From Silurus meridionalis (Eukaryota > Chordata > Actinopteri > Siluriformes > Siluridae), in assembly GCF_014805685.1 (NCBI RefSeq), contig NC_060892.1, positions 689,990 through 753,989 on the forward strand: a DNA stretch of 64,000 nucleotides, read 5' to 3'. Shown here one piece after another: positions 47,401-57,227 of the stretch (positions within the stretch are counted from its first letter, which is position 1; each line of letters starts with the position of its first letter). A program made the translations under genes and the position numbers. The notes beneath the pieces were generated by a model. The model was not told the origin of the DNA. It did no database searches and saw only the letters and a program-made list of their open reading frames with translations.

Positions 47401-48184
47401 AACTTGGACTGGGGATTACCTCTCATGGTGGCCAAACCCTCAGGAGTTCAGGGCTTGCTACATCAAAGTTAAGATCCATGGAGAAACAGAAGTTATGGTC
47501 AGGTCAAAGAACTTTGGCGGGACTCATTCTCAGACCAGGGGTCAGCTGTATGGGATCAGGGACATACGCAGCACACGTGATTTAAGGCATGCAAACACAT
47601 CTGCTGCTTGCTTAGAGTTCAAATGCAGCGGAATGCTTTTTGACCAAGGTGCTGTCGACCGGTCTCTGATTACTGTCCTTCCGCAGGGCAACTGTCGACG
47701 GATAAGCATCAACAGTCTCCTGCAAGAGTACCTTACAAAGCACCCACCTCTTCTACAGAACAACGAGTCTCATGCATTTACCATGTTAGCACCTGTAGAC
47801 CCACTGGGCCATAACTATGGAATATACACGGTCACAGACCAGAACCCACGCATCGCCAAAGAGATCGCCATCGGACGCTGCTTTGATGGTACATCAGACA
47901 GTTTCTCGAGGGAAATGAAATCAGATTCTGGAGTTGCTCTTACTTTCAGCTGCCCCAAGAGAACTGTAAACCGTGAGAGCCTGTTCCAGCGCCTGCAAAC
48001 AAATCCTGGTCAGACCTTGTCACAAATGGCTCGGGACATGAGGGAATCACAGGGAACGCAGGTCAGAAGAGGGTCAGCACAAGTGGTGGCATATCCTTCT
48101 GAACAACAGAGCAGGATCCAGAACCGCAGAGTTAGCAACAGCAGCCGAAGAAGAACCGGTACACGGACTCAACAGAGGCAGTAG
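35993..48184 (+). CDS. cilp2: cilp2, cartilage intermediate layer protein 2
   Basis: Nine exons: 35993-36056, 39412-39507, 39953-40222, 40354-40536, 41733-41888, 41992-42309, 43275-43383, 43473-43630, 45768-48184. Their total of 3771 nt is exactly 1257 codons including stop; human CILP2 is about 1156 residues. Domains: signal peptide 1-21 (ATG in accATGA context), short linker, WxxW domain about 54-143 (EWTSWFN, DPGG-type HPGGNGDYE), TSP1 module A about 144-204, TSP1 module B about 205-256, cysteine-rich CPEGHPNEDCSHCIC and carboxypeptidase-regulatory-like fold about 257-362, Ig-like C2 domain about 363-451 (TLCCKATG to YYCKA), Cys-rich region, second regulatory-like fold from about 548 (VRGRVVAADNNEPLRFG), furin-type RKKR at 782-785, C-terminal CILP domain to a basic tail. 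A secreted matrix protein, by analogy of cartilage and other dense connective tissue. cilp2 rather than cilp1 is chosen from WWPNPQEFRAC, KEIAIGRCFDGTSD, SLFQRL and the yjefn3 neighbour. The extra TSP1 module is unusual. Confidence 0.95.
36060..39410. other. cilp2 intron 1
   Basis: 3.36 kb with a (CA)n tract at 38219-38255. No exon or transposon is recognised. Frames of 60-90 codons occur on both strands without similarity. It might hold regulatory DNA, but nothing specific is seen. Confidence 0.45.
39412..39507 (+). CDS. cilp2: cilp2 exon 2 (linker)
   Basis: Acceptor tattcctgcag, donor ACAG/gtcttc, 96 nt, phase 1 to 1. It encodes a polar basic linker including SEQNSSQPRKLNHRTRN, with an N-glycosylation sequon NSS. 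No counterpart domain. Confidence 0.8.
39953..40222 (+). CDS. cilp2: cilp2 exon 3 (WxxW domain)
   Basis: 270 nt, phase 1 to 1. It encodes one complete WxxW (mucin-type) module: EWTSWFNIDHPGGNGDYE, YYRERVCARP, TTDWVP, GFWCINKEQP, CSNYHVRFQCPP. Cysteines are conserved with human CILP and CILP2. Confidence 0.95.
40354..40536 (+). CDS. cilp2: cilp2 exon 4 (TSP1 module A)
   Basis: 183 nt, phase 1 to 1. The WTNWSEWGPCSTTAC start, VRRRKC centre and MECSTPPCQ end give the W-x2-W-x2-W, CSxxC-like and terminal cysteine pattern of a thrombospondin type 1 repeat. It resembles the single TSP1 of CILP1 (GVQTRTRxCL-type core) more than that of mammalian CILP2. Confidence 0.9.
40775..41168. mobile_element. 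Non-autonomous mariner-like element (cilp2 intron 4)
   Basis: The left end tacgaggtggtttaaaagtt and the right end, read on the - strand, tatgaggtggtatcgaaaga form imperfect terminal inverted repeats, and the ends start at TA. The interior of about 340 bp shows no transposase frame. Related ends are at 4553 and 63342. Confidence 0.6.
41169..41345 (-). mobile_element. tRNA-derived SINE (cilp2 intron 4)
   Basis: The - strand has a tRNA-like head (ttggttaaggcattgaactt and gagttcaaatcccagccac), the body ctgccacccttggcccttga and a tail gtaagtcactctggttgagg. It abuts the mariner-like element. Confidence 0.7.
41733..41888 (+). CDS. cilp2: cilp2 exon 5 (TSP1 module B)
   Basis: 156 nt, phase 1 to 1. 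WNQWGTWSTCSVTCGKGRR with RRRTC and EVQKCGDAPCP is a canonical TSP1 repeat and the direct equivalent of the only TSP1 in human CILP2 (ending EAQKC, CPG). The donor is the weaker gtgcag. Confidence 0.93.
41992..42309 (+). CDS. cilp2: cilp2 exon 6 (Cys-rich and regulatory-like fold)
   Basis: After a 103-bp intron. Phase 1 to 1. It encodes ACQLVCPEGHPNEDCSHCIC, then a carboxypeptidase-regulatory-like beta fold (GEVLSVNGVPVSGASVAV, TDDKGLLKISGMC). Confidence 0.93.
42310..43274. other. cilp2 intron 6
   Basis: Contains a (TA)n microsatellite at 42905-42950; nothing else recognised. Confidence 0.6.
43275..43383 (+). CDS. cilp2: cilp2 exon 7 (Ig domain, first half)
   Basis: Acceptor ttccttatag, donor TG/gtaggc in phase 2. 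EKPYILKHPEDKVRYEGQ leads into TLCCKATGTPIPDKYYW, the B-strand cysteine and C-strand tryptophan of an Ig-like C2 domain. Confidence 0.93.
43473..43630 (+). CDS. cilp2: cilp2 exon 8 (Ig domain, second half)
   Basis: After an 89-bp intron. It completes the Ig domain with HNGTLLDQKL (sequon NGT), LMLRDLKPEHTGIYYCKA and the G strand. Donor TTTG/gtaagt, phase 1. Confidence 0.93.
44352..44885 (+). mobile_element. Tc1-like element, copy 7, with internal (CA)n
   Basis: The left end atggacaaaagtattgggac and the right end caggtgtccacatactgttg bracket words shared with the other copies (tccagctgcatgaagatctg, cctacatcagtacctgactt). A (CA)n microsatellite of about 25 units (44443-44493) has grown inside it. 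Confidence 0.8.
44886..45371 (+). mobile_element. Tc1-like transposon, internally deleted, with transposase HTH remnant
   Basis: The left end acactgatcacgcatgacat and the right end tcataatgttatggctgatc form inverted repeats. The + strand encodes the N-terminal helix-turn-helix part of a Tc1-like transposase: KDLSEFDK, SISKTAALMGCS, VVSIYQKCSKEGTVVNRRQG, RPRLIDAHEE, RAVRSNRR. It stops and is fused directly to the right end, so the catalytic DDE domain is deleted. This is a different family from copies 1-11. Confidence 0.85.
45768..48184 (+). CDS. cilp2: cilp2 exon 9 (large C-terminal exon)
   Basis: 2417 nt in one uninterrupted frame, acceptor tttacag. In order: Cys-rich segment (NNKCPGSLDFDLRC, NFCCG), ECGCQKC, VRGRVVAADNNEPLRFGHIF beta fold, SVTFFDPRN, furin-type site at 46757-46768, IRERRLFNLDVPE, GRFDSVITGPNGACLPAFCD, AYVTATMGGEELE, WWPNPQEFRACYIKVKI, TSAACLEFKCSGMLFDQ, APVDPLGHNYGIYTVTDQ, EIAIGRCFDGTSDSFSREM, and a basic Gln/Arg tail. 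Confidence 0.97.
46757..46768 (+). other. Furin-type cleavage site in cilp2 (RKKR)
   Basis: Residues 782-785 are RKKR followed by EERTF. Human CILP has NKREDRTF at the equivalent place, where the precursor is cut into two chains. Cleavage here is an inference from that position. Confidence 0.6.
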
Positions 48185-48807
48185 ATCTGCCTAAAAGTGA
48201 GTATATTGCATGATTCTTTGTTTTAATACATTTCTGTAAATGTAAATTTGCCTCTGAAAAGAGAATTAACTTCTTTTTCCTCTCATCTGTATAAAGGTTG
48301 TTGGCTGAAGACAATCACAGAAATGATGGAAATAACAAACTTGGTCAGTCTGGACGTTTAGATGATTTTTCAGTGATTTTTTGAGCCAAGTTTTATTATG
48401 TTGCTATAAACTCACCCTGGACATGTTCTCTCCAGGTTTCTGAAGGGAACTGTCATTAACATGCTTCTTCATTCCCACGTAATTACTTGATATAATAGGA
48501 AATGTCTTTCATGTTGAGGACGGATACTTTTATTTATTACAGTTATGAAAAATCATCAGTGCAACTGTACAGTTTCATCATTGATCATACAGTGAAACCA
48601 TTTAATATAAACATAACAACTCCAGAACGAGCTGTACATAACGAAGGCTCCTGATACTCTGTTATAAAGTATTGACTGTAGGAGTGATGCATGCTGTTTA
48701 TTGGTCATGAACCTTAATGAACTAAAAACAATGCTACTCTGGCTTTCTCTTTTTCCAAATTAGCCCTGTAATGGCCCAAATGTAACTTAACCATTTTCAT
48801 TTGACCA

Positions 48808-48813
48808 AATAAA
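48808..48813 (+). terminator. Candidate cilp2 polyadenylation signal
   Basis: AATAAA 624 bases after the stop. Others lie at 48957-48962 and 49339-49344. Confidence 0.45.
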
Positions 48814-48870
48814 CTAAGCCAAAGAAATCAAATCTCACTGGCAGTCTGAGCAGAGTCTGGGTTAGAACTT

Positions 48871-48890
48871 TAATAATAATAATAATAATA
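48871..48890. repeat. (AAT)n microsatellite
   Basis: Short run of about 6 units downstream of cilp2. Confidence 0.85.
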
Positions 48891-49344
48891 GCCTTTGGTT
48901 TGGAATTTCAAAGACTCCAAACTACCAACTAAATCTTAAAGAAATTGGGTCAAAGCAATAAAATGTAAATTATAGTTTTAAATCTCTTTAATCATAACAG
49001 TAACGTGTAGTATGGTAATCCCAATAGTTTGTATATAGGATTTTTAATATAGTATACTGTTCCTCTTGGGTGTCTGTCTGTCTCTTGACGTGCAATAATT
49101 CTGACAATGACTTGAGAGCCCTAATCAAACCAAATCTGCTATGTGTGTTCGATCTGTTCGAAGCTGTGCTAATCTCTACACAACTTTAATTCTTTTTCAC
49201 AAACAATGTATTTCCATCTTACTGTCTGTTCCTAAAAGCATCTCAGCATCCTTCAAGACCTAAGCAACTTTTCTTGAGTGTTCTCTTGTTGGACATTTTT
49301 CAGCTTTCTGAATCAGAGACTCTTGAGTTTATAGCTAAAATAAA

Positions 49345-49440
49345 CACATTTTACCTGAAGTGATCGTCTCCTGACGTGCTTCTACAGTTCATATGATTTT
49401 AGTTAATGGTACAAAAATTATCTGAATGATCTGGATAATC
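49345..49440. repeat. Duplicated segment, copy A
   Basis: About 92 bp (aacacattttacctgaagtg through atctgaatgatctggat) recur at 52430-52524 with roughly 10-15% difference. Confidence 0.8.
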
Positions 49441-49488
49441 TGGATGTACAGAAATAAATGTATTTGCATCTAAAGTAGACCTGATACA

Positions 49489-49900
49489 TTATATGGTCCG
49501 AAGGTTTATAGAAATCTGGCTGTAAGGTTGGTTTGTGCTTCTTGAACATGCCATTCCACATTTGGTCTCCGTTCGCTGTATGGGAAGATGTTTCACTAGA
49601 TTTTAGAGTTTGCTGATGTATGTTAGAAAGTGAGGAGGTCTGGGGTACAGTCAGTGTTTACATTCATCATGTTCAATAGGAGGAGATCTTCCACTCCAAC
49701 TCATTTAAAGAAGATCTTCATGGAGCTGGCTTTGTGCACAGGAGCATTGTCGTGCTGGAACAGGTTTGGGTCTCCTAGGTAAAGTAAAGGCAACATTTCA
49801 TGATCCAAAGACGTCTTGTACAATTGTATGGCTCCAACTTTTGGGCTCCAACTTTCCAACCACATATGGCTGGAAAAGTCAGGTGTCTCAATACTTGAAA
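49489..49900 (-). mobile_element. Tc1-like element, copy 8
   Basis: Reverse orientation: ttatatggtccgaaggttta at the left, ttccacatttggtctccgtt, cagtcagtgtttacattcat, cttcatggagctggctttgt, attgtcgtgctggaacaggt, and a right end gtcaggtgtctcaatact. The words ccaaaga/cgtcttgtacaattgta match copy 6 inverted. Confidence 0.8.
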
Positions 49901-52095
49901 TATTTAAAATTATCAAGCAGGACACCAAGAAAGAGAAGATTTTTGATGATGAGATAAAAGTCTGTTATTTGAGCACTAACTAACTACAATGCTACAGTTT
50001 TCTAGCTATACGTAACATTAACATGGCTTCAAATACTATATGCACATAAACAGGAAACAGCTTTTAGTTGTTTTTTTTGTGCAGGTGTTAGCGACAGGGT
50101 GGACTCCAGCTTCTGAACCTCTGAAACCAATGCCCTTGATGATAGCATTTATTTCTCAAAGACTGTTTAACAATCAGGGCATGCTAATTAAGCATTACAT
50201 TGAGCATGTAATGAGCTGAACATTGTAAGTGTTTACAATGGGCCTGTCTGAATCCCAGGAGTCCCATGAAACAATAACAAATTAGATAAGAAACAGGTTT
50301 AAATCGTCCGTAAAATCTTTACACACTTTCAGCTGGAATACTTTGTAAAAATCTGGAGATTTCTTTTCTCTTTTCTTTCTTCCTTGTGATGCAGTTCATT
50401 CCAGAGCAGTTTAATAGGATTTAGGTGCGGTGACTAGGCAGACGCCAGACGTCTGTTTACTCTCTAAATAACACTAACAGAACTCGGACGTACGCTCCGG
50501 ACGTACTCATCGTCTAGTTTGATCCGCAGTCCAGACGGAATTGTGTGGTGTTGAAGTATGGAATGGAGCCATGTTGGTTCATTTCACTATTCACCCCACA
50601 TGTGTATAATGAGTGAGCATGTTCTCCAAATATAAGCAGAGACGTGTGAAGTGGAACGTGACTTAGCTGCATGGATTTTCAACCTACTGATACTTCCTAA
50701 GGAGACAGTTTAATGAAATTAGTATCGTAATTTTACCTAATTTGTTGCATAGAAACAAAAAGAACACGTGTTTCTCAAAACCCTCTAAAAGACTTATTTC
50801 AAGAATATGCATTTCTCGCATTTTAAAGTTTGCTTACTTTTGATAAACTGATATAATTTACAGAATAACAATTTTACACTCGGAAATAAAAGTTCACTGT
50901 GATAACCGACGTCACCCACAATCTCTTTCTAAATAAAAAAATTTGATTTGAAAGGCATTTATATGTGTTTTTTTTAAACCCTCTTTGTTAGATTGGCCTT
51001 TCTGGGACCTGAGGTGTCTGATACAGAGTCGATCATGAGGTTAATTAACTGTGTCAGGAAGTAAAACTGAAAAAAGGGAAGAAATCTTTTGTTATTTACA
51101 TTAAATCCATTAAATCCTCACTTTCCATCCAGACCCTGAGAGTGCAGAAGACAACTGAGCAACATATATAAACACTGCCAGAAACATAATGAAGCTTCAT
51201 GTCAGAAAAGTCAGTTGTACTGTTTTTTCGGGGTCCAGAGAGTCAAGCGTGTTGACAGGCAGAGTTGTTAATGCGTCCCATCGGCCTGAATAATCACAGA
51301 TGTGTGAGTTATAAGAAAAAAATTTTAAACCTTGTTAATTTGTACAGGTCTTAACGAGGACAGACGGCGCTTGTTTTCTTTTTTTTTAGTTTTTAAAGGT
51401 TAAAATCATATGCATCATATGTTCTTTGTTAAGCAGGGATCATTAACAGCTTGGGGATTCGGAATATATGTGGAATTTCTGGATGAAACTGAGATTGAAC
51501 TGAGCGCTTTAAGAGATATATAAACTCTGAAGGAACACCAGGTAGATTATTGTGTAAGATTCCTCCTCTCCCATTCTACACTTCTATGCATCACGCTGCA
51601 TGTTTAATGCCGAGTTAAATATCCTTAAAATAAACAATTTACGCTGCTGCAACACAGAAAAGGACAATCTGGCCTCCTTTTTGAAATCCCTGAGCTGAGC
51701 GTAAGCACATGTCTTTTCTCAAGTGTCTGGCTGGTTTCAGAGAGACTATAACTTATTCAGGAATCTCCTTTGGGCAAATGTGCTCCGGGTAATTTCACCA
51801 CTGCCTACTATATAATATGTGTTATATGGCTGCCACTTTGGTCTGGAAAAAATCTCTGGTTGTAATAAAAAGCATTTTATAAATCATTCTCGGGAATTTC
51901 CTGTAAATTTTGTGTAAGTTATAGCATGGCAAATCCTCATCTCTTGTTAAGCGATAATTACAGAATCTGTTCACTTTAACTGTAAATAAAGAATTCTTGT
52001 GCTCATATACTGTAAATATTTATATTTATTTTTACATTTATATGTATATATTTATATTAATATTTTTATATTTTTTATATTTATATTTAAATGTA
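49900..52095. other. Intergenic, downstream of cilp2
   Basis: No gene recognised and no long frame. Composition is AT-rich and mostly unique-looking. Confidence 0.4.

Positions 52096-52100
<5 letters not shown>

Positions 52101-52141
<41 letters not shown>
52101..52141. repeat. (TA)n microsatellite in a TTTATA-rich tract
   Basis: About 20 TA units within a 150-bp AT-only tract (from about 52010). Confidence 0.9.
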
Positions 52142-52150
<9 letters not shown>

Positions 52151-52221
52151 TTATATATACACACTACTCATCATATTCTGAATTTGGGGTCCGTTAAACG
52201 ATACACACCACAATCCATAAA

Positions 52222-52562
52222 TACACTATATGGCCAAAAGTTTGTGGACACCTGATCATAAGATAGTTTTGTCCTCTAGGAGCATCAAATTCCACATTTA
52301 GTCCCCATTTGCTGTTATAATAAGCTCCACTATTCTGAGATGTTCCACAAACCTTTGTGGAGATTTAATGGAGAGTCAGGAGGGTGTTTATACAGTGAGA
52401 TACTGATGTAGGTGAGGTCAGGAGTTGAACACATTTTACCTGAAGTGATCATCTCATGATGTGCTTCTACAGTACATATGATTTTAGTTTACAGTACAAA
52501 CAATTACTACATGATCTGGATGGTACTGTTAGGGTGTCCCAATACTTTTGGTCTCACTGTGT
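52222..52562 (-). mobile_element. Tc1-like element, copy 9, with captured flank sequence
   Basis: The left end cactatatggccaaaagttt, the words ttccacatttagtccccatt and ttgctgttataataagctcc, and the right end gggtgtcccaatacttttgg are present. The centre (52430-52524) is replaced by a copy of sequence otherwise found once at 49345-49440. Confidence 0.8.
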
Positions 52563-52693
52563 GTTTCAAATATATACCACAACATTTAAAATTCAATTCG
52601 ATTTGTTATTCTGGTGCAGAGCTCATCCTACTGAAGATCCACCTCAGATTTTACAAAGTACAAACAGGGCGACTCCAGACAATGCTAAAGACA

Positions 52694-53072
52694 CATCTCA
52701 CATCTTCTCACATCTCCTCACATCTACTGAAATCTCCTTACATCTCCTCACATCTACTGAAATCTCCTCACATCTACTGACATCTACTGACATCTCCTCA
52801 CATCTCCTCACATCTACTGAAATTTCCTCATATCTCCTCACATCTATGGAAATCTTCTCATATCTCCTTACATCTACTCATATCTCCTCACACATACTGA
52901 CATCTCCTCACATCTCCTCACATATACTGAAATCTCCTCATATCTCCTCACATCTACTGACATCTCCTCATATCTCCTCACATCTACTGACATCTCATAT
53001 CTCCTCATATCTCCTCACATCTACTGAAATCTCCTCAAATCTCCTAACATCTCCTCACATCTCCTCACAAAA
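52694..53072. repeat. Minisatellite of 10-bp words (catctcctca/catctactga)
   Basis: About 380 bp made of two alternating decamers, forming 20-30-bp higher-order units. The + strand is nearly G-free except in ctga. A 218-codon frame (52456-53112) runs through it only because of composition. Confidence 0.9.
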
Positions 53073-53635
53073 CTCTCAATCATACACATTTATAAAACCA
53101 GTTAATATCTGATGCAAATCCCAGTGTAATTTTTTTTACAGTGAAAATGTTAAATACATATTAAAGTAAAAAAGATGAATAATAATTTTGAATATATTTT
53201 TCTATTTATATAATTTTGGATTCACAGATATTTTAAATGTTCCTCCCACATGCACGAGTCATGACATGATAAAATCTCTGCAGTTTCCAGTCCCCTTTTT
53301 TCTGTCTGCATGAAATGAGTCCATTAATCATGTCTTAAACTTCAGGCTGTGTTTTTTTCAATGTGACACTACAAGTGAAAAATTGTTGTAATAAAACACA
53401 ATATGTGAGCAGCAGCAGCTAAACAGCAGGGGAGCGTCGGCGCTTTTCTGGACCCAGACGCCGAAACCTAACTGTAATTAATGACGTTTGGTCCTCAACT
53501 ACAGTCTTAATGTTTTGCTGATAAATAACACACTACCAGCTAACACTCGGTCAGATGATTGTCCTGCTCAGGACTGCAGTGTGCAGAACACTTCTGCAGA
53601 TAAGCGTCCATCACTGAACAGTACACCTTAGCAAT

Positions 53636-53830
53636 GATGGAACTGAGGATGTTCCATTTTGAGTCCGGTTCCTCTCAAGGTTTCTTCCTCATGATTTTCC
53701 TTCACCTCAGTTACTACTGACTCATTCATTAAAGATAAACTTATAATTATAAGAACAAACTAATACATTCCAACCTTATAAACTGGGTGAAGCTGCTTTA
53801 AGATAATGTCCTTTGTTAAAAACACTCTAT
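53636..53830 (+). mobile_element. L2-type LINE 3' end
   Basis: gagtccggttcctctcaagg, tttcttcctcatgattttcc, gtgaagctgctttaagataa and tgtcctttgttaaaaacact. Confidence 0.65.
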
Positions 53831-54182
53831 GCTCTTCACCCAAACCTGTTCCAGCATAAAGATCCAGCTCCATGAAGATATACTTTCAATGGGTTGGTGT
53901 AGAAGATCCCCTGCTACAGAGCTCCAACCCTATTGTACATGAATGAATGTAAGCACTGACTGCACTGACCCCAGACCTCCTCACTTTCTCACCTACATCA
54001 GGACCTGACTTTACTCACACCCTTGAAGCAGAATGAATCTCCACAAAATCTAGAGGAACATCTTCCCAGACGAGTGGAGCTCATTATAAGAGAAAATAGG
54101 GACTAAATGTGGAATGAGATGCTGAAAAAGAAGCCAAACTTATGGTTGGGTGTCCACATACTTTTGGTGATACAGTGTATCT
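53831..54182 (+). mobile_element. Tc1-like element, copy 10
   Basis: Left-truncated by the L2 tail: acccaaacctgttccagcat, cagctccatgaagatatact, ctacatcaggacctgacttt, aacatcttcccagacgagtg, right end ggtgtccacatacttttggt followed by gatacagtgta. Confidence 0.8.
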
Positions 54183-54189
54183 CAGAGGT

Positions 54190-56590
54190 AAAGATTAGAA
54201 TACATCTCTTTGAACTTTTTCTCTGTTTTATTGTTTAGTGTGAAGATGAGGCGAGGTGTCGAGGTAACAATAATTATTTTAACTAATCCTACAATACGCA
54301 TGCAGCTTTCAGGCGCTGCTCAGAGGAAATGAAAACATTCCTTTGTTCCTCAGATGGAACTTGGGTAAATTTCACATTCATAGTTTAGAAGACTGAACCC
54401 ACAAATGATACACTGGAGAAACTTAAACAAACTGTTCGCAGAAGCAGAGATTTGTCTTCGAAAATAAACTCCTAGTTATGTTTTACAAAATCCATGAATT
54501 AAAAAAAAAGAAAGGAAATGGACAAAATGTCAAACAAAATGAAGACAAAAGATGTGGAAAAGATGTGACCCACCAAGATCTTCTGAGCCAAGCCTTTATT
54601 AGTTAATTAATTAATTAATTTAGTAATGAATTATTTACTTTAATTATTTATGTATTTATTTTAATAGATTATATTGTATTTTAAAATAATTTTTACATAT
54701 TTAGAAATGTATCTAGAAGCTGTTCGATGCTTATTGAGGTCCACGAGTGTTCAAGGTTTGAGAACCAAAACTTTCTACAGATTTATTTTAATTTAGTGGG
54801 AATTTTTTTTTTACACATTTCAAGCAAACAGTCATAATGGAATTTGTGTGTATAAAATGTATAGCGCAAAAATACTCCACTCCAAACCCTGATCCTGATC
54901 ATAAGTTTGTACAGTATAGTGATAAATCTGCAGGTGTGGTCTGTGTTCCTCCACTGGGAGAATCTGATGCCTTCAGAAATGTTGTAATTATAAGTTAAGT
55001 CCTACAGAGAGCGTTGATTAGAGCCCAGGAGAGAAACGGTGTACATCTTTTCGAAAGACATTATGTGATTCTAATTAGTCTAAAAATGCTATAATTAGCT
55101 TAGCACAATCATCACACGGTTGAATTAATCAGATGATTGTAATCCGGTGTGTGAGCTTTTGGTTCTGAGTAATCTGGGTGTTTTTTTTCTACTGAAATAA
55201 CACGCAGGATTTAAAGATAAAGATTAGAGATATCTAACCAGCTTCCAACTTAGTTATTTCATCTAGTTCAGTCAGGGTCCTGTAATTTAGAGAAAAAAAG
55301 GAAAAGCTCACTTTTTTTTGCAATTTTTAGTTTGAGGTAATTTCCAGTCAATCAGTAAACACAGGGTTCATGATTTTATTCTCAATAATATAAAACACTG
55401 GTTTATATGTTTGTTTGTTCCTTATAATTAAAACTATATCCCTAATCAGTGATCCAGTAGTGACTGTGGTGAAGAAAAAACTCCCTGAGATGGCTTAATG
55501 AAGAAACCTTGAGAGGAACCAGAATCCAAAGGGAACCTCATCCTCATCACCAAATGTCCATCATTATAGATGAGGTGTTTAATAAAAGTGCTTCAATTCA
55601 GAACTGTTCATACAAACTGTGGTCCTGAGCACATTGTAGTAGAGTGATATTAATTACAGTCCAAATCCATCTTCAGGTTCTTAAGTTGCTCGGTGACTTC
55701 ATGGATCTTTGGATCTGTATGTACATTTGTATAAATCCCAGTGTCATATCTATAGAAATTCTCCCCAGAACGTTCTTGTGACTCTGGAGCAACTCTTCTT
55801 TATCCTGGAACTGCATATTTGGATTAAACTTATTTAATGATGGTTTCCAGTCAATTACTGTAACTAAATAACAAACTACATAATAATAAACAGATTTGAT
55901 ATTGGTGGAGTTTCATTTCTACTGATGGAAGAACATTAAAAAGAAAGAAAAGGAAAATAATCACGTCTCCTTTACTACGATTTACAGACTTGTTTCAGGA
56001 CGACGCTTCTCCATTATGACTTGTGCTTTCAGAGGCAGTGATATGTAGAGACGCCGACAGCTCACTCTGCAAACTCAACCAGTCACCTGTATGCATGATT
56101 TAACCGCTCACTGGGCCATGTGTAGGAAAAAATCAACTGGCTGTGAATTAGCAGTCATGTGTGGTTTGGAATAAGGACGCGTGTCCTGCCAAAAAAACAC
56201 TCCTCACACTGAACCCTTCAGTAAGTTCTGGCCACAGAACCGTTAAGTGATCCACAAGAGTCTGATTTCACTGCAAGTCTTTCATCATTGCTCTTTATTG
56301 TAACATTTTTTATACATTTATAATAATAGTCTCATTGTGATTCTGCCATCGTTTGGCTTTTAACAGAGAAATATTACTTTCGCCAAAGACGAAGACCAAA
56401 GTTGAAACACGAGATGTGTGTGTTTTGAGATATTACATTTAATACAAATGATTGCCTTATAACCAAAATAAAAGTATTTTTGCATAGAAATGTTTATTCA
56501 AAGCAATTTGAGGCAGAATTACAATCTAATACCAAAACCTGGGACAAATCTGATTCTGATTTCAACATCTTAATGTTTCCAAAAAAGCCC
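54190..56590. other. Intergenic
   Basis: Includes a (TTAA)n run at 54600-54620 and an L2 3' end in - orientation at about 55440-55560 (ctccctgagatggcttaatg, gaaaccttgagaggaacc), continued by L2-like text to about 55690. No gene recognised. Confidence 0.45.
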
Positions 56591-56595
56591 ACACA

Positions 56596-56885
56596 TGGAA
56601 TGACCAAAAGTGTTGGGACTTTTTCAGCCAGATGTGGTTCCTCCTTAAACTCTTAGCAGGAGGTATAACATTGTATTGGGTGTCTTCAGATGCAGAAGCA
56701 TGAAATTTCCCCTTCACTTGAGACCCAAACCTGTTCCAGCATGACGGTGCACAAAGCCAGCTCCATGACTCTTTCCATGGGTTGAAGTGGAAGATCTCCT
56801 GCTATAGAGCTCAGAACATCTTTGGGATGAATGTGAACACTGACAGCACCTCAGGCCTCCTCACTTTCTTACCTACATCAGTACC
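56596..56885 (+). mobile_element. Tc1-like element, copy 11, left part (split by DIRS)
   Basis: It starts aatggaatgaccaaaagtgt-like and runs through ctgttccagcatgacggtgc to cttacctacatcagtacc, where it is cut. Other copies continue with tgactttact, and that is exactly what resumes at 61782. Confidence 0.9.
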
Positions 56886-56931
56886 GTCTCAAGGTTACGA
56901 ACGTAACCCTAGTTCCCCGAGGGAGCGAGGC

Positions 56932-57088
56932 GCTGCGTCGAACGCTATGGGAACGCCCCTGCGTGACCACGCTCTGAACCACGTGTGAAATCTAGCCAAT
57001 AGGCAAGCCGTGGCGTCATAGACAGGCGACGTCGCTAAACCAGGAAGCTACAAGATGGCTGTGCGGTGGTAGCGACATTAGCTTCTGC
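56932..57088 (+). repeat. DIRS left inverted terminal repeat
   Basis: It runs from gctgcgtcgaacgctatggg to agcgacattagcttctgc and is nearly identical to the complement of 61603-61761, differing by a few substitutions and short indels (cgaacgc versus cgaaacgc, ggcgtca versus gacgtca, gctaaac versus gcgtaaac). Confidence 0.95.
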
Positions 57089-57141
57089 AAAGAGAGAAGG
57101 TAAGCGCCGCGGGATGCAGGGAGTGTGGCATGGAGCGCGGC

Positions 57142-57227
57142 GTCTCGTTCCCTCGGGGAACTAGGGTTACGTTCGTAACCTTGAGGCGTTCCCCTTCAGG
57201 AACTCGAGCTGCGTCGGCGCTATGGGA
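57142..57227. repeat. DIRS internal complementary region
   Basis: The left half (ccctcggggaactagggtta through cgtaaccttgag) is the complement of the element's left extension. The right half (gttccccttcaggaactcga through gctatggga) is the complement of its right end. The two are joined with one base difference (ggcg versus gacg). It lies just downstream of the YR frame in the coding sense. Confidence 0.9.

Noticed and set aside
45950..48184. 744-codon open frame as a stand-alone gene starting at Met 45950
   Set aside because: It is the inside of cilp2 exon 9. The frame continues upstream to a splice acceptor at 45767 and joins eight further exons.
52456..53112. 218-codon + strand frame rich in SSHLLTSTEI
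   Set aside because: Translation of the decamer minisatellite plus a Tc1-like fragment; no domain.
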